59,889 nt of DNA, taken from contig MUCT01000018.1 in NCBI GenBank assembly GCA_002816585.1, forward strand, positions 1 to 59,889. The letters run 5' to 3'. Of this stretch, positions 1-8,662 are shown piece after piece. Under the pieces are notes generated by a model. The model saw nothing but the letters and a program-made list of their open reading frames with translations, was not told where the DNA came from and searched no databases. A program made the translations under genes and the position numbers. How positions within the stretch are numbered: position 1 is the first letter of the stretch; every line of letters starts with the position of its first letter. The DNA comes from SAR202 cluster bacterium Io17-Chloro-G6. GTDB lineage: Bacteria; Chloroflexota; Dehalococcoidia; UBA3495.

Positions 1-11
1 TCCCGTGCCAA

Positions 12-1079
12 TTAGGCGTGTTTGACTATCTCTTCTGTGGCCATCCTGGTAACGCCCCAGCCGGCTAACCAAGCGGAATGGCGGCCGTCGCCTCCGGCGA
101 CCATGACCACAATGTCTTCAGAGGCACGTGCGATGGGCACAAGGGTTTCGGGGTTGGTCTGATCAACCCAACTCGGCCAGTTTCTGTTGCCGTAGTGGGC
201 CCGGCCAAGCAATGAGTGCAATGGCATTCGGGCATTCTGGTAGATATATTCTTGGACGTCAGACTTGGACAATCCGGAAGCGGCGATCTCCTCGGCGTGC
301 TCGGGGCAGATCACCATGATGATCTGGGCGCCCGTGCCAATCTGATAGTAGTTGGACACGCCAACCGCCTTCATGTTGCCGACAATCGTCTGTAGGACCT
401 CAAGTCCCGTGGCGACCGTCGTCTCCATGATGGTGTAGACGCCCCTGATCCCGGCCACGGTGACGGTGCTGGAACCGCCGGCATATCCGAGCTCGATGTT
501 TCTAGGTTCCCAAGGGCTTCGTTCTTCGTTCTCGGAGAAGCAGAAGCTATAACGGCCCGGCGTCGCCAGGGTGGCCTTGTCCATCTCTCCGGGTATCAGG
601 CCGCCCATATTGCGTATCACCAACCGCAACGCCCGCCCGATGGCAGCGTTCGCCCTTGAGCCGGGGCCGAAACAGCCGGCGTCGCCATTGATACCTAGCT
701 CCTCGGCGATGGGCCCATTAATGATGACTACCTGGGCGGCCCCACCGGTGGTTGCGGCGTTGCCGGCCAGGTTGAAGTCCTTATCTAGAGCCGCCTTCAC
801 GGCTGCCACCACCACCGGGAAGTATTCCGGCAGGCAACCGGCCATGACGGCGTTGATGGCCAATTTTACCAGGGTTGCCTGGGCGTTCCGGGGCTGGAGC
901 GTTCCCAGGGAGAAGGAGGGGTCTCCGCCGTAGGAGGCCAACATTTCGCGGACTAGAGGCTCCGTTGGCGGCACCACCGGCAGCCCGTCGGTCCAACCCT
1001 GTTCCCAGCAATAATCCTGGATCGCCTGAAAGGAATCGGAGACCGCTACGCGTCTGGCGTTTAGGTGAACGGAACTCAC
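12..1079 (-). CDS. Conserved 355-aa protein, partner of the UGSC selenoprotein
   Basis: I do not recognise a named function. The protein is soluble, with no signal peptide or membrane segment. It has an N-terminal TDGLPVVPPTEP motif (about residues 30-42), a glycine-rich core with NAATTGGAAQ (about 107-116) and CFGPGSRANAAIGRA (about 136-150), and a C-terminal VAGGDGRHSAW segment. The start is GTG, chosen because GAGGT lies about 8 bases upstream and no ATG fits better. It is the last gene of an apparent operon guaB3 - UGSC selenoprotein - this gene, about 106 bases behind the selenoprotein. I recall this LPVVPPTE-type protein occurring near UGSC proteins, which suggests a joint redox or reductase function, but that is memory and inference only. 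Confidence 0.75.
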   Translation of the reverse strand: MSSVHLNARRVAVSDSFQAIQDYCWEQGWTDGLPVVPPTEPLVREMLASYGGDPSFSLGTLQPRNAQATLVKLAINAVMAGCLPEYFPVVVAAVKAALDKDFNLAGNAATTGGAAQVVIINGPIAEELGINGDAGCFGPGSRANAAIGRALRLVIRNMGGLIPGEMDKATLATPGRYSFCFSENEERSPWEPRNIELGYAGGSSTVTVAGIRGVYTIMETTVATGLEVLQTIVGNMKAVGVSNYYQIGTGAQIIMVICPEHAEEIAASGLSKSDVQEYIYQNARMPLHSLLGRAHYGNRNWPSWVDQTNPETLVPIARASEDIVVMVAGGDGRHSAWLAGWGVTRMATEEIVKHA

Positions 1080-1120
1080 GGGGCTAGACCTCTATGCCGA
1101 AGATTCAGGCGCCACGAGGG

Positions 1121-1160
1121 CCCCCACCCTAACCCTCCCCCATGCGTGGGGAGAGGGGAC
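1121..1160. repeat. REP-like palindromic intergenic element
   Basis: The gap between two genes holds a C-rich run followed by a short hairpin. CTCCCC (1135-1140) pairs with GGGGAG (1148-1153) across a 7-base loop. The CCCTAACCCTCCCC...GGGGAGAGGGG layout resembles dispersed REP-like intergenic repeats of many bacterial genomes. No second copy was noticed in this window, and there is no T-run typical of a terminator. Confidence 0.4.
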
Positions 1161-1185
1161 TGGCATCCCCCCGCCTGGAAGAAGG

Positions 1186-1728
1186 CTATTTCCCGGTCAG
1201 CAGCCCCACAATTTCCGGCGCGAAATCATGGGCCATGTGCTGGACCTCGGGTACAGTGCGGGGCGCCAAGGGGCTGGGCAGCACCACTATGCGGACGCCC
1301 GGCATTCCCAAAGCAGTTGCCCTGGCACGGGCAGCCCTGGTGAATGTGCTGGTGATGACGCTAACCGATGGCACGCCTTTGGATTCTGTGAGCACCGTGT
1401 CGTGGAGACCCCACGCTGTGCAGGAACCTCAATCCGCGATGGCGTGTATCACCGCGTCGCAGTCTTTGGTAAGTGATTGCAGGGTGTCTTCGGCGCAGGG
1501 GGCGCTATAGGTGAACTTGGTGTCGTAAACCACCTTGGCGGCGCCATAGTCATCAAGCAGGATCTTTTCCAGCTCACCCAAGAAGGTGTCCGCGTGGTAC
1601 TTGCGGTTCTCTAGTAAACCGACAACTTTACCCCTCAAGTCGGGCAGGGTTTGGCTGAGACCCAATTCCTCGGGAACGTCCTCGGCTGTGGGGTCTAGGA
1701 TCTCGATCATGCCGCTTGAATCCGCCAT
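1186..1728 (-). CDS. UGSC-family selenoprotein (in-frame TGA read as selenocysteine)
   Basis: Reading through one in-frame TGA at 1429-1431 gives a 180-aa protein with Sec at residue 100. The bases after TGA encode Gly-Ser-Cys, so the motif is U-G-S-C, the signature of the UGSC (seleno)protein family. The same frame continues 80 residues beyond the TGA without a stop and keeps coding character (VPSVSVITSTFTRAA, then a C-terminal helix). The start ATG follows a GGAG Shine-Dalgarno 5 bases away. The first half carries DPTAEDVPEE and an LRGKVVGLLENRK strand. A GGTCT-loop hairpin lies 14-28 bases after the TGA. The gene sits between guaB3 (78 bases upstream) and the 355-aa protein. The U-x-x-C spacing suggests a thiol/selenol redox centre; the substrate is unknown. 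Confidence 0.9.
1401..1415 (-). promoter_or_regulatory. Bacterial SECIS hairpin of the UGSC gene
   Basis: On the coding (minus) strand a perfect 5-bp stem CGTGG/CCACG closes the loop GGTCT, with the loop 19-23 bases after the TGA. A second helix (GCAC with GTGC, bases 8-11 and 34-37 after the TGA) can extend it past an internal loop. The loop sequence and distance match, from memory, the E. coli fdhF SECIS recognised by SelB. This is strong support for decoding the TGA as selenocysteine. Confidence 0.8.
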
Positions 1729-1806
1729 AGGCCTCCATATAAATGGGGCGACCGGGTCAATGAGCCCAATTGATCCGATTGGCCATACGATTCCAAGAAA
1801 GTATCG

Positions 1807-2943
1807 TTATCCGCCCAGTTGGAAGTACTTACCCTCTGTCTTTATGGCGGGAGCGATGACCATCTCAGCCTTGTGCAGGTCCCGTATTGTGTAGGCCCCG
1901 CACATACCCATGGCCACTTTCAGGGCGCCGACGAAATTCTGAGTGCCGTCGGTTCTGGAAGTTGGGCCGTAGAGGATCTGCTTCAATGAGCCCTTAGTTC
2001 CGACGGAGATACGCGTGCCTCTGGGAAGTTCGGGGTTGGCGTTGGCCATGCCCCAGTTATAGCCGCGGCCGGGCGCTTCTTCAGCCTGGGCGAAGGGGGT
2101 ACCAAGCATTACGGCGTCCGCGCCGCTGACCAGCGCCTTGCACACATCACCGCCGGTCCGGAATCCGCCGTCTGTTATCACGGTGACGTAGCGGCCGGTG
2201 CGGCGGAAGTAGTCTTCTCGGGCCGCCGCGCAGTGGAGGGTTGCCGTGACCTGAGGAACGCCCATTCCTGTGACCTCACGGGTGGTGCATGCGGCGCCGG
2301 GACCAACGCCGACCAGTAGGCCATCGATGCCGGTTTCCATCAGTTCAAGCGCAACTTCGTAGGATACGCAGTTGCCAACAACCACAGGGACTTTTAGAGA
2401 GTCAATCAGTTCGGAAAACACCAGCCCCCTGTAGCTGTTGGACATATGCCGGGCGGTGGTTACGGTGGACTGCACCACAATCATATCCGCCCCGGCCTCG
2501 ACGGCCGCCGGGGACATGCGCTTGGTGTTCTGAGGGGTGAAAGAAACGGCGCAGGTTGCGCCGGTGTTCTTGATCTCCCGGACCCGCGCGCTGATCAGGT
2601 CATCGCGGATGGGCTCGGAGTAAACTTTCTGGAGCAATTCGGTTACTTCGTCTTGAGGGGTAGAGACAATCTGTTCCAAGACCGAATAGGGGTCATCGTA
2701 CCTGCTGTACAGGCCCTCGGCGTTCAGGACACCAAGGCCGCCCATCTCGTGCATATATGAGGCAAAACCCGGAGAAACGGCCCCGTCCATCGCGGAAGCC
2801 ATGATGGGAATCTCGAATTCCAGGTTGCCGATCGTCATTATCGTGGAGGTCAATTCGGGGTTAATGGTGACTTGGCCAGGAACGATTGCGACTTCGTCGA
2901 AACCATACGTCCGCTCAAGTTCTTTAAAGAGCCTTCTCCCCAT
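1807..2943 (-). CDS. guaB3: GuaB3-family IMP dehydrogenase-related protein
   Basis: This is a 378-aa TIM-barrel enzyme of the IMPDH/GMP reductase family. IMPDHs convert IMP to XMP, but GuaB3 members have a less certain role. It has the flavin/phosphate-type loop GVGPGAACTTREVTGMG (about residues 213-229), whose CTTR matches the catalytic-Cys loop of IMPDH, the DGGFRTGGDV phosphate-binding segment, and a C-terminal mobile region. It lacks the CBS pair of classic GuaB, and its length fits the GuaB3 branch. The start ATG follows GAGGTGA with 6-base spacing. It is the promoter-proximal gene of the operon that continues with the UGSC selenoprotein. Confidence 0.88.
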   Translation of the reverse strand: MGRRLFKELERTYGFDEVAIVPGQVTINPELTSTIMTIGNLEFEIPIMASAMDGAVSPGFASYMHEMGGLGVLNAEGLYSRYDDPYSVLEQIVSTPQDEVTELLQKVYSEPIRDDLISARVREIKNTGATCAVSFTPQNTKRMSPAAVEAGADMIVVQSTVTTARHMSNSYRGLVFSELIDSLKVPVVVGNCVSYEVALELMETGIDGLLVGVGPGAACTTREVTGMGVPQVTATLHCAAAREDYFRRTGRYVTVITDGGFRTGGDVCKALVSGADAVMLGTPFAQAEEAPGRGYNWGMANANPELPRGTRISVGTKGSLKQILYGPTSRTDGTQNFVGALKVAMGMCGAYTIRDLHKAEMVIAPAIKTEGKYFQLGG

Positions 2944-2979
2944 CCCTCGTCACCTCTCTAACTGCCGATTCTTATGGAG

Positions 2980-3009
2980 ATTTAATCAGTATCGTCAGGC
3001 AAAAGTCAA
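2980..3009 (-). promoter_or_regulatory. Promoter of the guaB3-UGSC operon
   Basis: On the minus strand, -35 TTGACT (3004-3009) is followed by an 18-base spacer and -10 TTAAAT (2980-2985) with an extended TG one base upstream. Transcription would start near 2973, about 30 bases before the guaB3 ATG. Confidence 0.55.
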
Positions 3010-3081
3010 CAGAAATTCGATGGTCAGACACCCAACCAGGCCACCGCCCGCAATTGGCACACAGTTGAGGCTGAATTGCCC

Positions 3082-3110
3082 TTGCGGGGTTGTGAAAAAT
3101 GGTGCATACT
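3082..3110 (+). promoter_or_regulatory. Promoter of the 5S rRNA gene
   Basis: TTGCGG (3082-3087), a 17-base spacer and CATACT (3105-3110) lie just upstream of the 5S gene, predicting a start near 3117. Confidence 0.5.
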
Positions 3111-3123
3111 ACCGTGGCTGATA

Positions 3124-3249
3124 TACTTCCTGGTGGTTCTAGCGAGGCGGCCCCACCCGTTCCCATCCCGAACACGGCAGTGAAACGCCTCAGCGCCTAC
3201 GATACTGCTCTGGTGACGGAGTGGGAAAATAGGTCATCGCCGGGAGGTA
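3124..3249 (+). rRNA. rrf: 5S ribosomal RNA (solitary)
   Basis: The sequence contains the conserved 5S core CCCATCCCGAACACGG and the later GTGGGAAAATAGGTC block. The ends TACTTCCTGG and CCGGGAGGTA pair along 10 positions to form helix I, which sets the approximate limits; exact termini may be a few bases inward. No 16S or 23S gene lies nearby, so this 5S copy is unlinked from a complete rRNA operon within the window. Confidence 0.92.
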
Positions 3250-3666
3250 TGTCCTCTCTGAAATAGCTAAGATATCATCACAGTGTTTGCACTTTCCCAG
3301 CCTACGGTCCAGGTGAAACCAGTCACGGGGATCAGTCACAAACCTGTCTAGGCCGGTCTCTCCTTAAATCCCCCAATTCGGTTTGGTGCCAGCATCCGGT
3401 AGACATACTGAATGTCGATGCCTTTACACTGAGTTGGGCCTCCAATATAATTGGTTGCACGAGGATTACGAGGGCGGACATATGGGCCTGGGCCTCATCC
3501 TCACCACAAATGGGACTGGCACACAGGTTTCCCCTCCGCTTTCAAACGTTAACAAAGCTATGGTGGCAAACGTTCCGGGAAACGTTCCATCGAGGTAGAC
3601 CTCTCTCACACGGAACCCGGCTGAAATCAGGTTCCCCAACCTTCGTCCCATGCAGGAGCAAGTAAA
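3250..3666 (+). other. Intergenic region upstream of clpC
   Basis: No convincing gene is present. The stretch holds a consensus-like promoter (3423-3451) and a leader of roughly 210 bases before clpC containing the direct repeat AAACGTTCC (3568-3576 and 3580-3588), with a partial third copy AAACGTT at 3544-3550. The repeats are a candidate binding site, but no known heat-shock operator was recognised. Confidence 0.5.
3423..3451 (+). promoter_or_regulatory. Sigma-70-type promoter of clpC
   Basis: TTTACA (3423-3428), a 17-base spacer and a perfect TATAAT (3446-3451) point toward clpC. Transcription would begin near 3458 and give an untranslated leader of about 209 bases. Confidence 0.72.
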
Positions 3667-6177
3667 ATGGGCAGTAGATTCGAGAAGTTCTCCGAACGCG
3701 CACGGCGGGTACTATCGCTGGCCCAAGAAGAAGCCCAGCGGTTTAACCATAACTATATCGGAACCGAGCATATTCTGCTGGGTCTAGTCCGCGAAACCGA
3801 GGGCGTGGCCGCCCGGGTTCTCTCCAGCTTGTCCGTCGACTTGAGCAAAGTGCGGTCAGCTGTTGAGTTCATCATCGGACGCGGCGAAAAGCCGGCCCAG
3901 GGAGAGATTGGACTTACTCCCCGGGCCAAGAAAGTTGTGGAGCTTGCCGTCGATGAAGCTCGCCGGATGAACCATACCTATATTGGAACGGAACATTTGC
4001 TCATCGGTCTACTACGCGAGGGCGAAGGCGTGGCCGCCGGCGTTCTGGAAAGCTTGGGAGTCACCTTGGACAAGGTCCGGGCCGAGACCCACCGAATCCT
4101 GAGCCATACCTCCGGGTCCGGCGCCCAGGGCAGCCGGTCAACCTCCAAGACTCCTACTTTGGACCAGTTGGGCATTGACCTAACCGTTGCCGCCAAGGCA
4201 GATAAACTTGACCCTGTTATTGGCCGGGAAAAAGAAATTGAGCGGATGGTCCAGATCCTCAGCCGCCGCACCAAGAACAACCCTGTTCTAGTTGGCGAGC
4301 CGGGCGTTGGCAAGACCGCCATCGTAGAGGCCCTGGCCCAGTTGATCAGCAAAGGCGAGGTCCCCGATACCCTCCAGGGCAGGCGCTTAGTAACTCTGGA
4401 TATGGGCGCACTGGTGGCGGGAACCAAGTACCGTGGCGAATTCGAAGAGCGGTTGAAGAAAGTCATTGAAGAGATCAAGTCTTCCGGCAATTGCGTGCTT
4501 TTCATCGACGAGATACACACGATTGTCGGAGCCGGCGCCGCGGAAGGCGCCGTTGACGCCTCCAACATCTTGAAACCCTCATTGGCCCGCGGCGAAATTC
4601 AATGCATCGGGGCCACCACTCTAGACGACTACCGGAAGTACGTAGAACGGGACCCAGCCTTGGAACGCCGCCTACAGCCAGTACGGGTTGAAGAACCGAC
4701 CAACGACGACACGGTGTCGATCTTAATGGGCGTCAGGAGCAAGTACGAAGACCACCACAAGGTAGACATCACCGACGAAGCCATTCGCAGCGCGGCCACT
4801 CTGGCCCAGCGCTACATCCCAGACCGGTTCCTGCCCGATAAAGCCATCGACCTGATCGATGAGGCCGGTTCAAGGGTAAGACTGCGTGGCAGCGTCACAC
4901 CAGCGTCAGTGAAAGACGCCATGCAGGTGTTGGAACAGGTACGCAAAGAAAAGGACGAGGCCATCGCTTCTCAGCAATACGAGGCTGCGGCGGAACTGCG
5001 GGACCGGGAACTGCGCCAAAACGAGGACTTGGACACGCTTGAGAAGGAATGGCAAGAAGGCCAGGACAAGGAGCGTCGGGTCGTCACGGAAGAAGACATA
5101 GCAGAAGTTGTCAGCATGTGGACCGGTATTCCGGTGACCCGGCTAGCGGAAGAAGAAACCGAGCGGCTCCTACACATGGAAGGGGAACTGCATAAGCGGA
5201 TCATCGGACAGGACGAGGCCATCGTCAGCGTCGCCAAGTCGGTGCGCCGCGCCCGGGCCGGTCTCAAAGACTCACGCCGCCCCATTGGTGTGTTCATGTT
5301 CCTTGGCCCCACCGGCGTAGGAAAAACCGAACTGGTACGCGCTCTCGCGGAATTCATGTTCGGCGATGAAGACAACATGATTCGCCTCGACATGTCAGAA
5401 TTTCAAGAGCGCCACACCGTCGCCCGTTTGATCGGCGCACCTCCCGGATACGTTGGCTACGACGAAGGCGGCCAATTGACCGAGGGAGTCCGCCGCAAGA
5501 ATTACTGCGCCGTGCTTCTCGACGAGATCGAAAAGGCTCACCCAGAGGTTTTCAATATCCTTCTGCAGATATTCGACGCCGGTACATTGACCGACGCCCG
5601 AGGCAGGAAAGTGGACTTCCGGAATTCAATCCTGATCATGACCAGCAACTTGGGATCGGACTTGATCAAGCGAGAGACCTCCCTCGGTTTCTCGTCCAAG
5701 ACCACTGATTCCCAAACCGACGAGAGTTCCTACAACCGGATGAGAGACAAGGTGATGGACGAAGTGAAGAGGTTCTTCCGTCCCGAGTTCTTAAACCGGA
5801 TCGATTCCACCGTGGTGTTCCACCAACTTACCAAGGACGAGATTCTGGAGATCGTGGATCTGATGATGAACCAGGTCCGCGGCGAACTGGAGGAAAAGGA
5901 AATCGACCTGGAGATTACCGAGGCGGCCAAGGTCTACCTGGGAGAAAAGGGCTTTGACCCTGTTCTGGGCGCCCGGCCACTGCGGAGACTGATCCAGGAC
6001 GAGATTGAAGACAGCCTGTCCGATGAGGTGCTCAGTAGAACGCTGGTTGCAGGCGATGTCGCATTGGTTGACTTGGAAGACGACATCATCAAGATCACTT
6101 CTAAAAAAGCCAAGGCCAAACCCAAATCCAAGGCAAAGTCAGAGCCGGAAGCAGAACCGGCCACTTCCGCCGACTAA
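3667..6177 (+). CDS. clpC: ATP-dependent Clp protease ATPase subunit ClpC
   Basis: This 836-aa AAA+ unfoldase feeds substrates to ClpP. Two Clp N-terminal repeats occupy about residues 1-150 ([10 protein letters not shown] and [10 protein letters not shown]). The first ATPase has Walker [10 protein letters not shown] near 210 and VLFIDEIHT as Walker B. A UVR-type linker (YEAAAELRD) lies near 437, and the second ATPase has GPTGVGKTE near 548. The C-terminal D2-small domain contains [11 protein letters not shown] and a lysine/proline/glutamate-rich tail. The UVR linker and double N repeat make it ClpC rather than ClpA or ClpB. The start ATG follows GGAG. No ctsR/mcsA/mcsB genes are adjacent, so the Firmicute-type regulatory operon is absent here. 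A strong terminator follows it. Confidence 0.97.
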   Translation: MGSRFEKFSERARRVLSLAQEEAQRFNHNYIGTEHILLGLVRETEGVAARVLSSLSVDLSKVRSAVEFIIGRGEKPAQGEIGLTPRAKKVVELAVDEARRMNHTYIGTEHLLIGLLREGEGVAAGVLESLGVTLDKVRAETHRILSHTSGSGAQGSRSTSKTPTLDQLGIDLTVAAKADKLDPVIGREKEIERMVQILSRRTKNNPVLVGEPGVGKTAIVEALAQLISKGEVPDTLQGRRLVTLDMGALVAGTKYRGEFEERLKKVIEEIKSSGNCVLFIDEIHTIVGAGAAEGAVDASNILKPSLARGEIQCIGATTLDDYRKYVERDPALERRLQPVRVEEPTNDDTVSILMGVRSKYEDHHKVDITDEAIRSAATLAQRYIPDRFLPDKAIDLIDEAGSRVRLRGSVTPASVKDAMQVLEQVRKEKDEAIASQQYEAAAELRDRELRQNEDLDTLEKEWQEGQDKERRVVTEEDIAEVVSMWTGIPVTRLAEEETERLLHMEGELHKRIIGQDEAIVSVAKSVRRARAGLKDSRRPIGVFMFLGPTGVGKTELVRALAEFMFGDEDNMIRLDMSEFQERHTVARLIGAPPGYVGYDEGGQLTEGVRRKNYCAVLLDEIEKAHPEVFNILLQIFDAGTLTDARGRKVDFRNSILIMTSNLGSDLIKRETSLGFSSKTTDSQTDESSYNRMRDKVMDEVKRFFRPEFLNRIDSTVVFHQLTKDEILEIVDLMMNQVRGELEEKEIDLEITEAAKVYLGEKGFDPVLGARPLRRLIQDEIEDSLSDEVLSRTLVAGDVALVDLEDDIIKITSKKAKAKPKSKAKSEPEAEPATSAD

Positions 6178-6202
6178 CACGGGTAAATTCAGGTTTCACT
6201 GA

Positions 6203-6238
6203 CAGAAGGCCCCACAATCGTGGGGCCTTCTGTTGTTA
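6203..6238 (+). terminator. Rho-independent terminator of clpC
   Basis: CAGAAGGCCCCAC (6203-6215) pairs perfectly with GTGGGGCCTTCTG (6220-6232) around an AATC loop, followed by TTGTT. Confidence 0.85.
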
Positions 6239-6242
6239 TAAT
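6234..6242 (+). promoter_or_regulatory. Extended -10 promoter of radA
   Basis: TGTTATAAT is a perfect TATAAT with an extended TGn element. No good -35 is visible because that position falls inside the clpC terminator stem. It lies about 44 bases before the radA start. Confidence 0.5.
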
Positions 6243-6285
6243 TGCCGCGGTCCTGCCTGGGCGATCTTCAATGAGGTGATGCAGT

Positions 6286-7719
6286 GTGGCTAAGGTAAAG
6301 GAACGGCGGCGGACAGTCTTTATGTGCCCATTCTGCGGGAACGAAAGCCCCAAATGGATGGGGTTTTGCCCGGCCCAAGGATGCGGCTCGAAAAGCCCCC
6401 TGGTGGAAGCCACCGTGGCCCCGGCCACCAAAGGACGCCCAGCCTGGCTTGAGACACACGGAACCGACGTGATCGAGTTGTCCGCCATCTCCCCCAGCGC
6501 CCAACCACGAGACCCGCTGCCCTCGCCCGAACTGAACCGCGTTTTGGGCGGCGGAGTGGTCCCCGGTTCAGTGGTCCTGCTGGCCGGAGAGCCTGGCGTT
6601 GGTAAATCGACTCTCTTGCTTCAACTGGCCCAATATTCGGCCGCCAAAGGCCAGAAGGTCCTTTACGTCAGCGGCGAAGAGTCCCCAGAACAGATCAAAC
6701 TGCGTTCAGAGCGTCTAGGATTCGCCGGCTATGGAGTCTTGATGCTGCCCGAGACCGACCTTGCGGCGGTCATCGAGAAGTTGGACTCGATACGCCCCGG
6801 CCTGGCCATCGTCGACTCCATACAAACGTTATACAGCGACGACGAATCCTCCAGCCCAGGCAGCATAGGGCAGGTGCGCGAGGCGGGCCTGCGGCTGCTG
6901 CGTTGGTCCAAGTCCAGCGGGACCCCCATATTCGTTTCCGGGCACATGACCAAAGACGGCTCTTTGGCCGGTCCCAGAGTCCTGGAGCACATGGTAGACG
7001 TGGTCCTTTACTTGGAGTCCCAAGAAGATGGCGGCTACCGGGTGCTGCGCGCCGGCAAGAACCGTTTCGGCGCCACCACCGAGGTTGGTGTGTTCGAGAT
7101 GACCGAACGGGGACTGAGCGATGTGTCCGACCCGTCCAAAGCCTTGCTGACGCAACGGGCCGGGGGCTCCATAGGAGCGGCATTGACGCCTGTGGTGGAG
7201 GGTAGCCGGTCCTTACTCTTGGAGGTGCAGGCTCTGACTTCCCCTTCGCAACTGCCTGTCCCTCGCCGGGTCGCCAACGGCTTTGACCACAACCGGCTCC
7301 TCATGCTGACGGCGGTGGCTTCCCGCCGCGCCGGATTGGAATTGTCCGGCCAGGACATCATCGTCAACGTGGCCGGCGGATTCAAGATCGGGGAGCCGGC
7401 AGCGGATCTTGCCCTGGTGTTGGCGATGGCTTCCAGTCTATACAACTGCCCGCTTGACCCTGAGATGGTCGCATTTGGCGAGCTTGGCCTGAGCGCGGAG
7501 ATACGGGCCGTTTCCCAAGCTCAAAGGAGGGTTTCTGAAGCTGAACGGCTGGGGCTGAAGAAGTGCATCCTGCCTGAATCGTGTCTGGAAGGACTGGTGG
7601 TTCCCCTGGGCATGAAGGCCATCGGCGTCAGGTCGCTCCGCCAGGCGGTGAACGCTGTTTTAACCAAAGACCCAATCAATGGGACTCGCAACCCCGACGA
7701 GGTCCCGGAACTGGCCTAG
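6286..7719 (+). CDS. radA: DNA repair protein RadA
   Basis: RadA (Sms) is a RecA-like ATPase that promotes branch migration of recombination intermediates. The 477-aa protein has an N-terminal C4 zinc finger (CPFCG...CPAQGC, residues about 14-32) and Walker A GEPGVGKST near 101. The RadA-specific KNRFG motif (about 256-260) and a Lon-protease-like C-terminal domain without need of a catalytic dyad complete it. The start is GTG behind GAGGTGA. It is convergent with moaE, with only 6 bases between the stops. Confidence 0.96.
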   Translation: MAKVKERRRTVFMCPFCGNESPKWMGFCPAQGCGSKSPLVEATVAPATKGRPAWLETHGTDVIELSAISPSAQPRDPLPSPELNRVLGGGVVPGSVVLLAGEPGVGKSTLLLQLAQYSAAKGQKVLYVSGEESPEQIKLRSERLGFAGYGVLMLPETDLAAVIEKLDSIRPGLAIVDSIQTLYSDDESSSPGSIGQVREAGLRLLRWSKSSGTPIFVSGHMTKDGSLAGPRVLEHMVDVVLYLESQEDGGYRVLRAGKNRFGATTEVGVFEMTERGLSDVSDPSKALLTQRAGGSIGAALTPVVEGSRSLLLEVQALTSPSQLPVPRRVANGFDHNRLLMLTAVASRRAGLELSGQDIIVNVAGGFKIGEPAADLALVLAMASSLYNCPLDPEMVAFGELGLSAEIRAVSQAQRRVSEAERLGLKKCILPESCLEGLVVPLGMKAIGVRSLRQAVNAVLTKDPINGTRNPDEVPELA

Positions 7720-7725
7720 AATCCT

Positions 7726-8199
7726 TTAGTGGGTGTGGCTTTCGGCTGACGGCTGTTCCGCCGGTGAATGGTCTTGGGGTGAAAATTCGTGGTCTTCGCA
7801 GGCCACCCAGCGTGAGCCGTCCTGATAGACCTCTTTCTTCCAGATGGGGACTACCTCTTTTATACGGTCAACGGTTTTGTGGCACGCGTAGAAGCCCTCT
7901 TTCCGGTGGGGCGACCCAACGGCCACCACTAAGCTGATTTCCCCGATGCCGACGGTCCCGATACGGTGGCTAATGGCCAACTCTTCCAAGCCAAACTCGG
8001 CCATCATCTCCTGGCGCACTTCTTCCAGCTTCTTGACCGCCATCTCATCGAAGGCTTCGTACTCTAGTGTCAGTACAGTCTTGCCCTCGAAGTTGTCCCT
8101 GGTGGTCCCCAGAAAAGTCACCACGGCGCCATTGGTGTCTCGGCGCACCTTAGCGGTAATCTTCTCCGGATCGAGGGTGTTATCAGTCAGTTCTATCAT
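7726..8199 (-). CDS. moaE: Molybdopterin synthase catalytic subunit MoaE
   Basis: MoaE converts precursor Z (cPMP) to molybdopterin using sulfur from the MoaD thiocarboxylate. The 157-aa protein shows VVTFLGTTRDN near residue 27, the GSPHRKEGFYACH segment, and the lysines of VPIWKKE expected at the active site. An extra C-terminal tail is rich in Glu, Ser and His. It lies 18 bases downstream of moaD in the same direction. No moaA or moaC is nearby; moeA lies about 48 kb away in this window. Confidence 0.94.
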   Translation of the reverse strand: MIELTDNTLDPEKITAKVRRDTNGAVVTFLGTTRDNFEGKTVLTLEYEAFDEMAVKKLEEVRQEMMAEFGLEELAISHRIGTVGIGEISLVVAVGSPHRKEGFYACHKTVDRIKEVVPIWKKEVYQDGSRWVACEDHEFSPQDHSPAEQPSAESHTH

Positions 8200-8217
8200 G
8201 TCGTTATCCCCAGGGCT

Positions 8218-8463
8218 CTAGCCCCCACTTACTGGTGGAATGAGGCAGACGTCGTCGCCGTGCCGCAAGACAACATCAGGACCAGCATAGTCGGCGTTCA
8301 CCGCCACTACGATGTTGACTTCGGGCGGCGCCAGGTTCGGGAGTTGCCGCCGCACCTCGGCGGTCAAATCCGCCACTGTTGCTCCATCCTTGACGGCCAC
8401 GGAAATATTGCTGCTGCCTGCTCGCTCCCGGTACAAGGCATATAGTCTGACGTCGAGTTGCAT
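8218..8463 (-). CDS. moaD: MoaD/ThiS-family sulfur carrier protein
   Basis: This 81-aa ubiquitin-like protein ends in VSGG. The terminal Gly-Gly is adenylated and thiocarboxylated to deliver sulfur to MoaE. The beta-grasp pattern (VRLYALYRERAG, then VVAVNADYAGPDVVLRHGDDVCLIPP) is clear. Its position directly before moaE identifies it as MoaD rather than ThiS. The ATG start lacks a strong Shine-Dalgarno. Confidence 0.9.
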   Translation of the reverse strand: MQLDVRLYALYRERAGSSNISVAVKDGATVADLTAEVRRQLPNLAPPEVNIVVAVNADYAGPDVVLRHGDDVCLIPPVSGG

Positions 8464-8662
8464 TAGTCGCGGCTCCGGACTGCGGTTAACGGTCCAATTG
8501 TCGCAGTATTTAACAAAAAGGCCCGAGGCAGAGCCTGCGGACCCTGATTCACGCTCAGGAGTTCATTATCCCATAGGCGTTGGCGCCGCGCTAGTGTGGC
8601 CTGGGCTCCCCATGGCTGTGGATTCAGGCGCGAGACAGGAGTTCCGGCGTTAAACATGCGGC

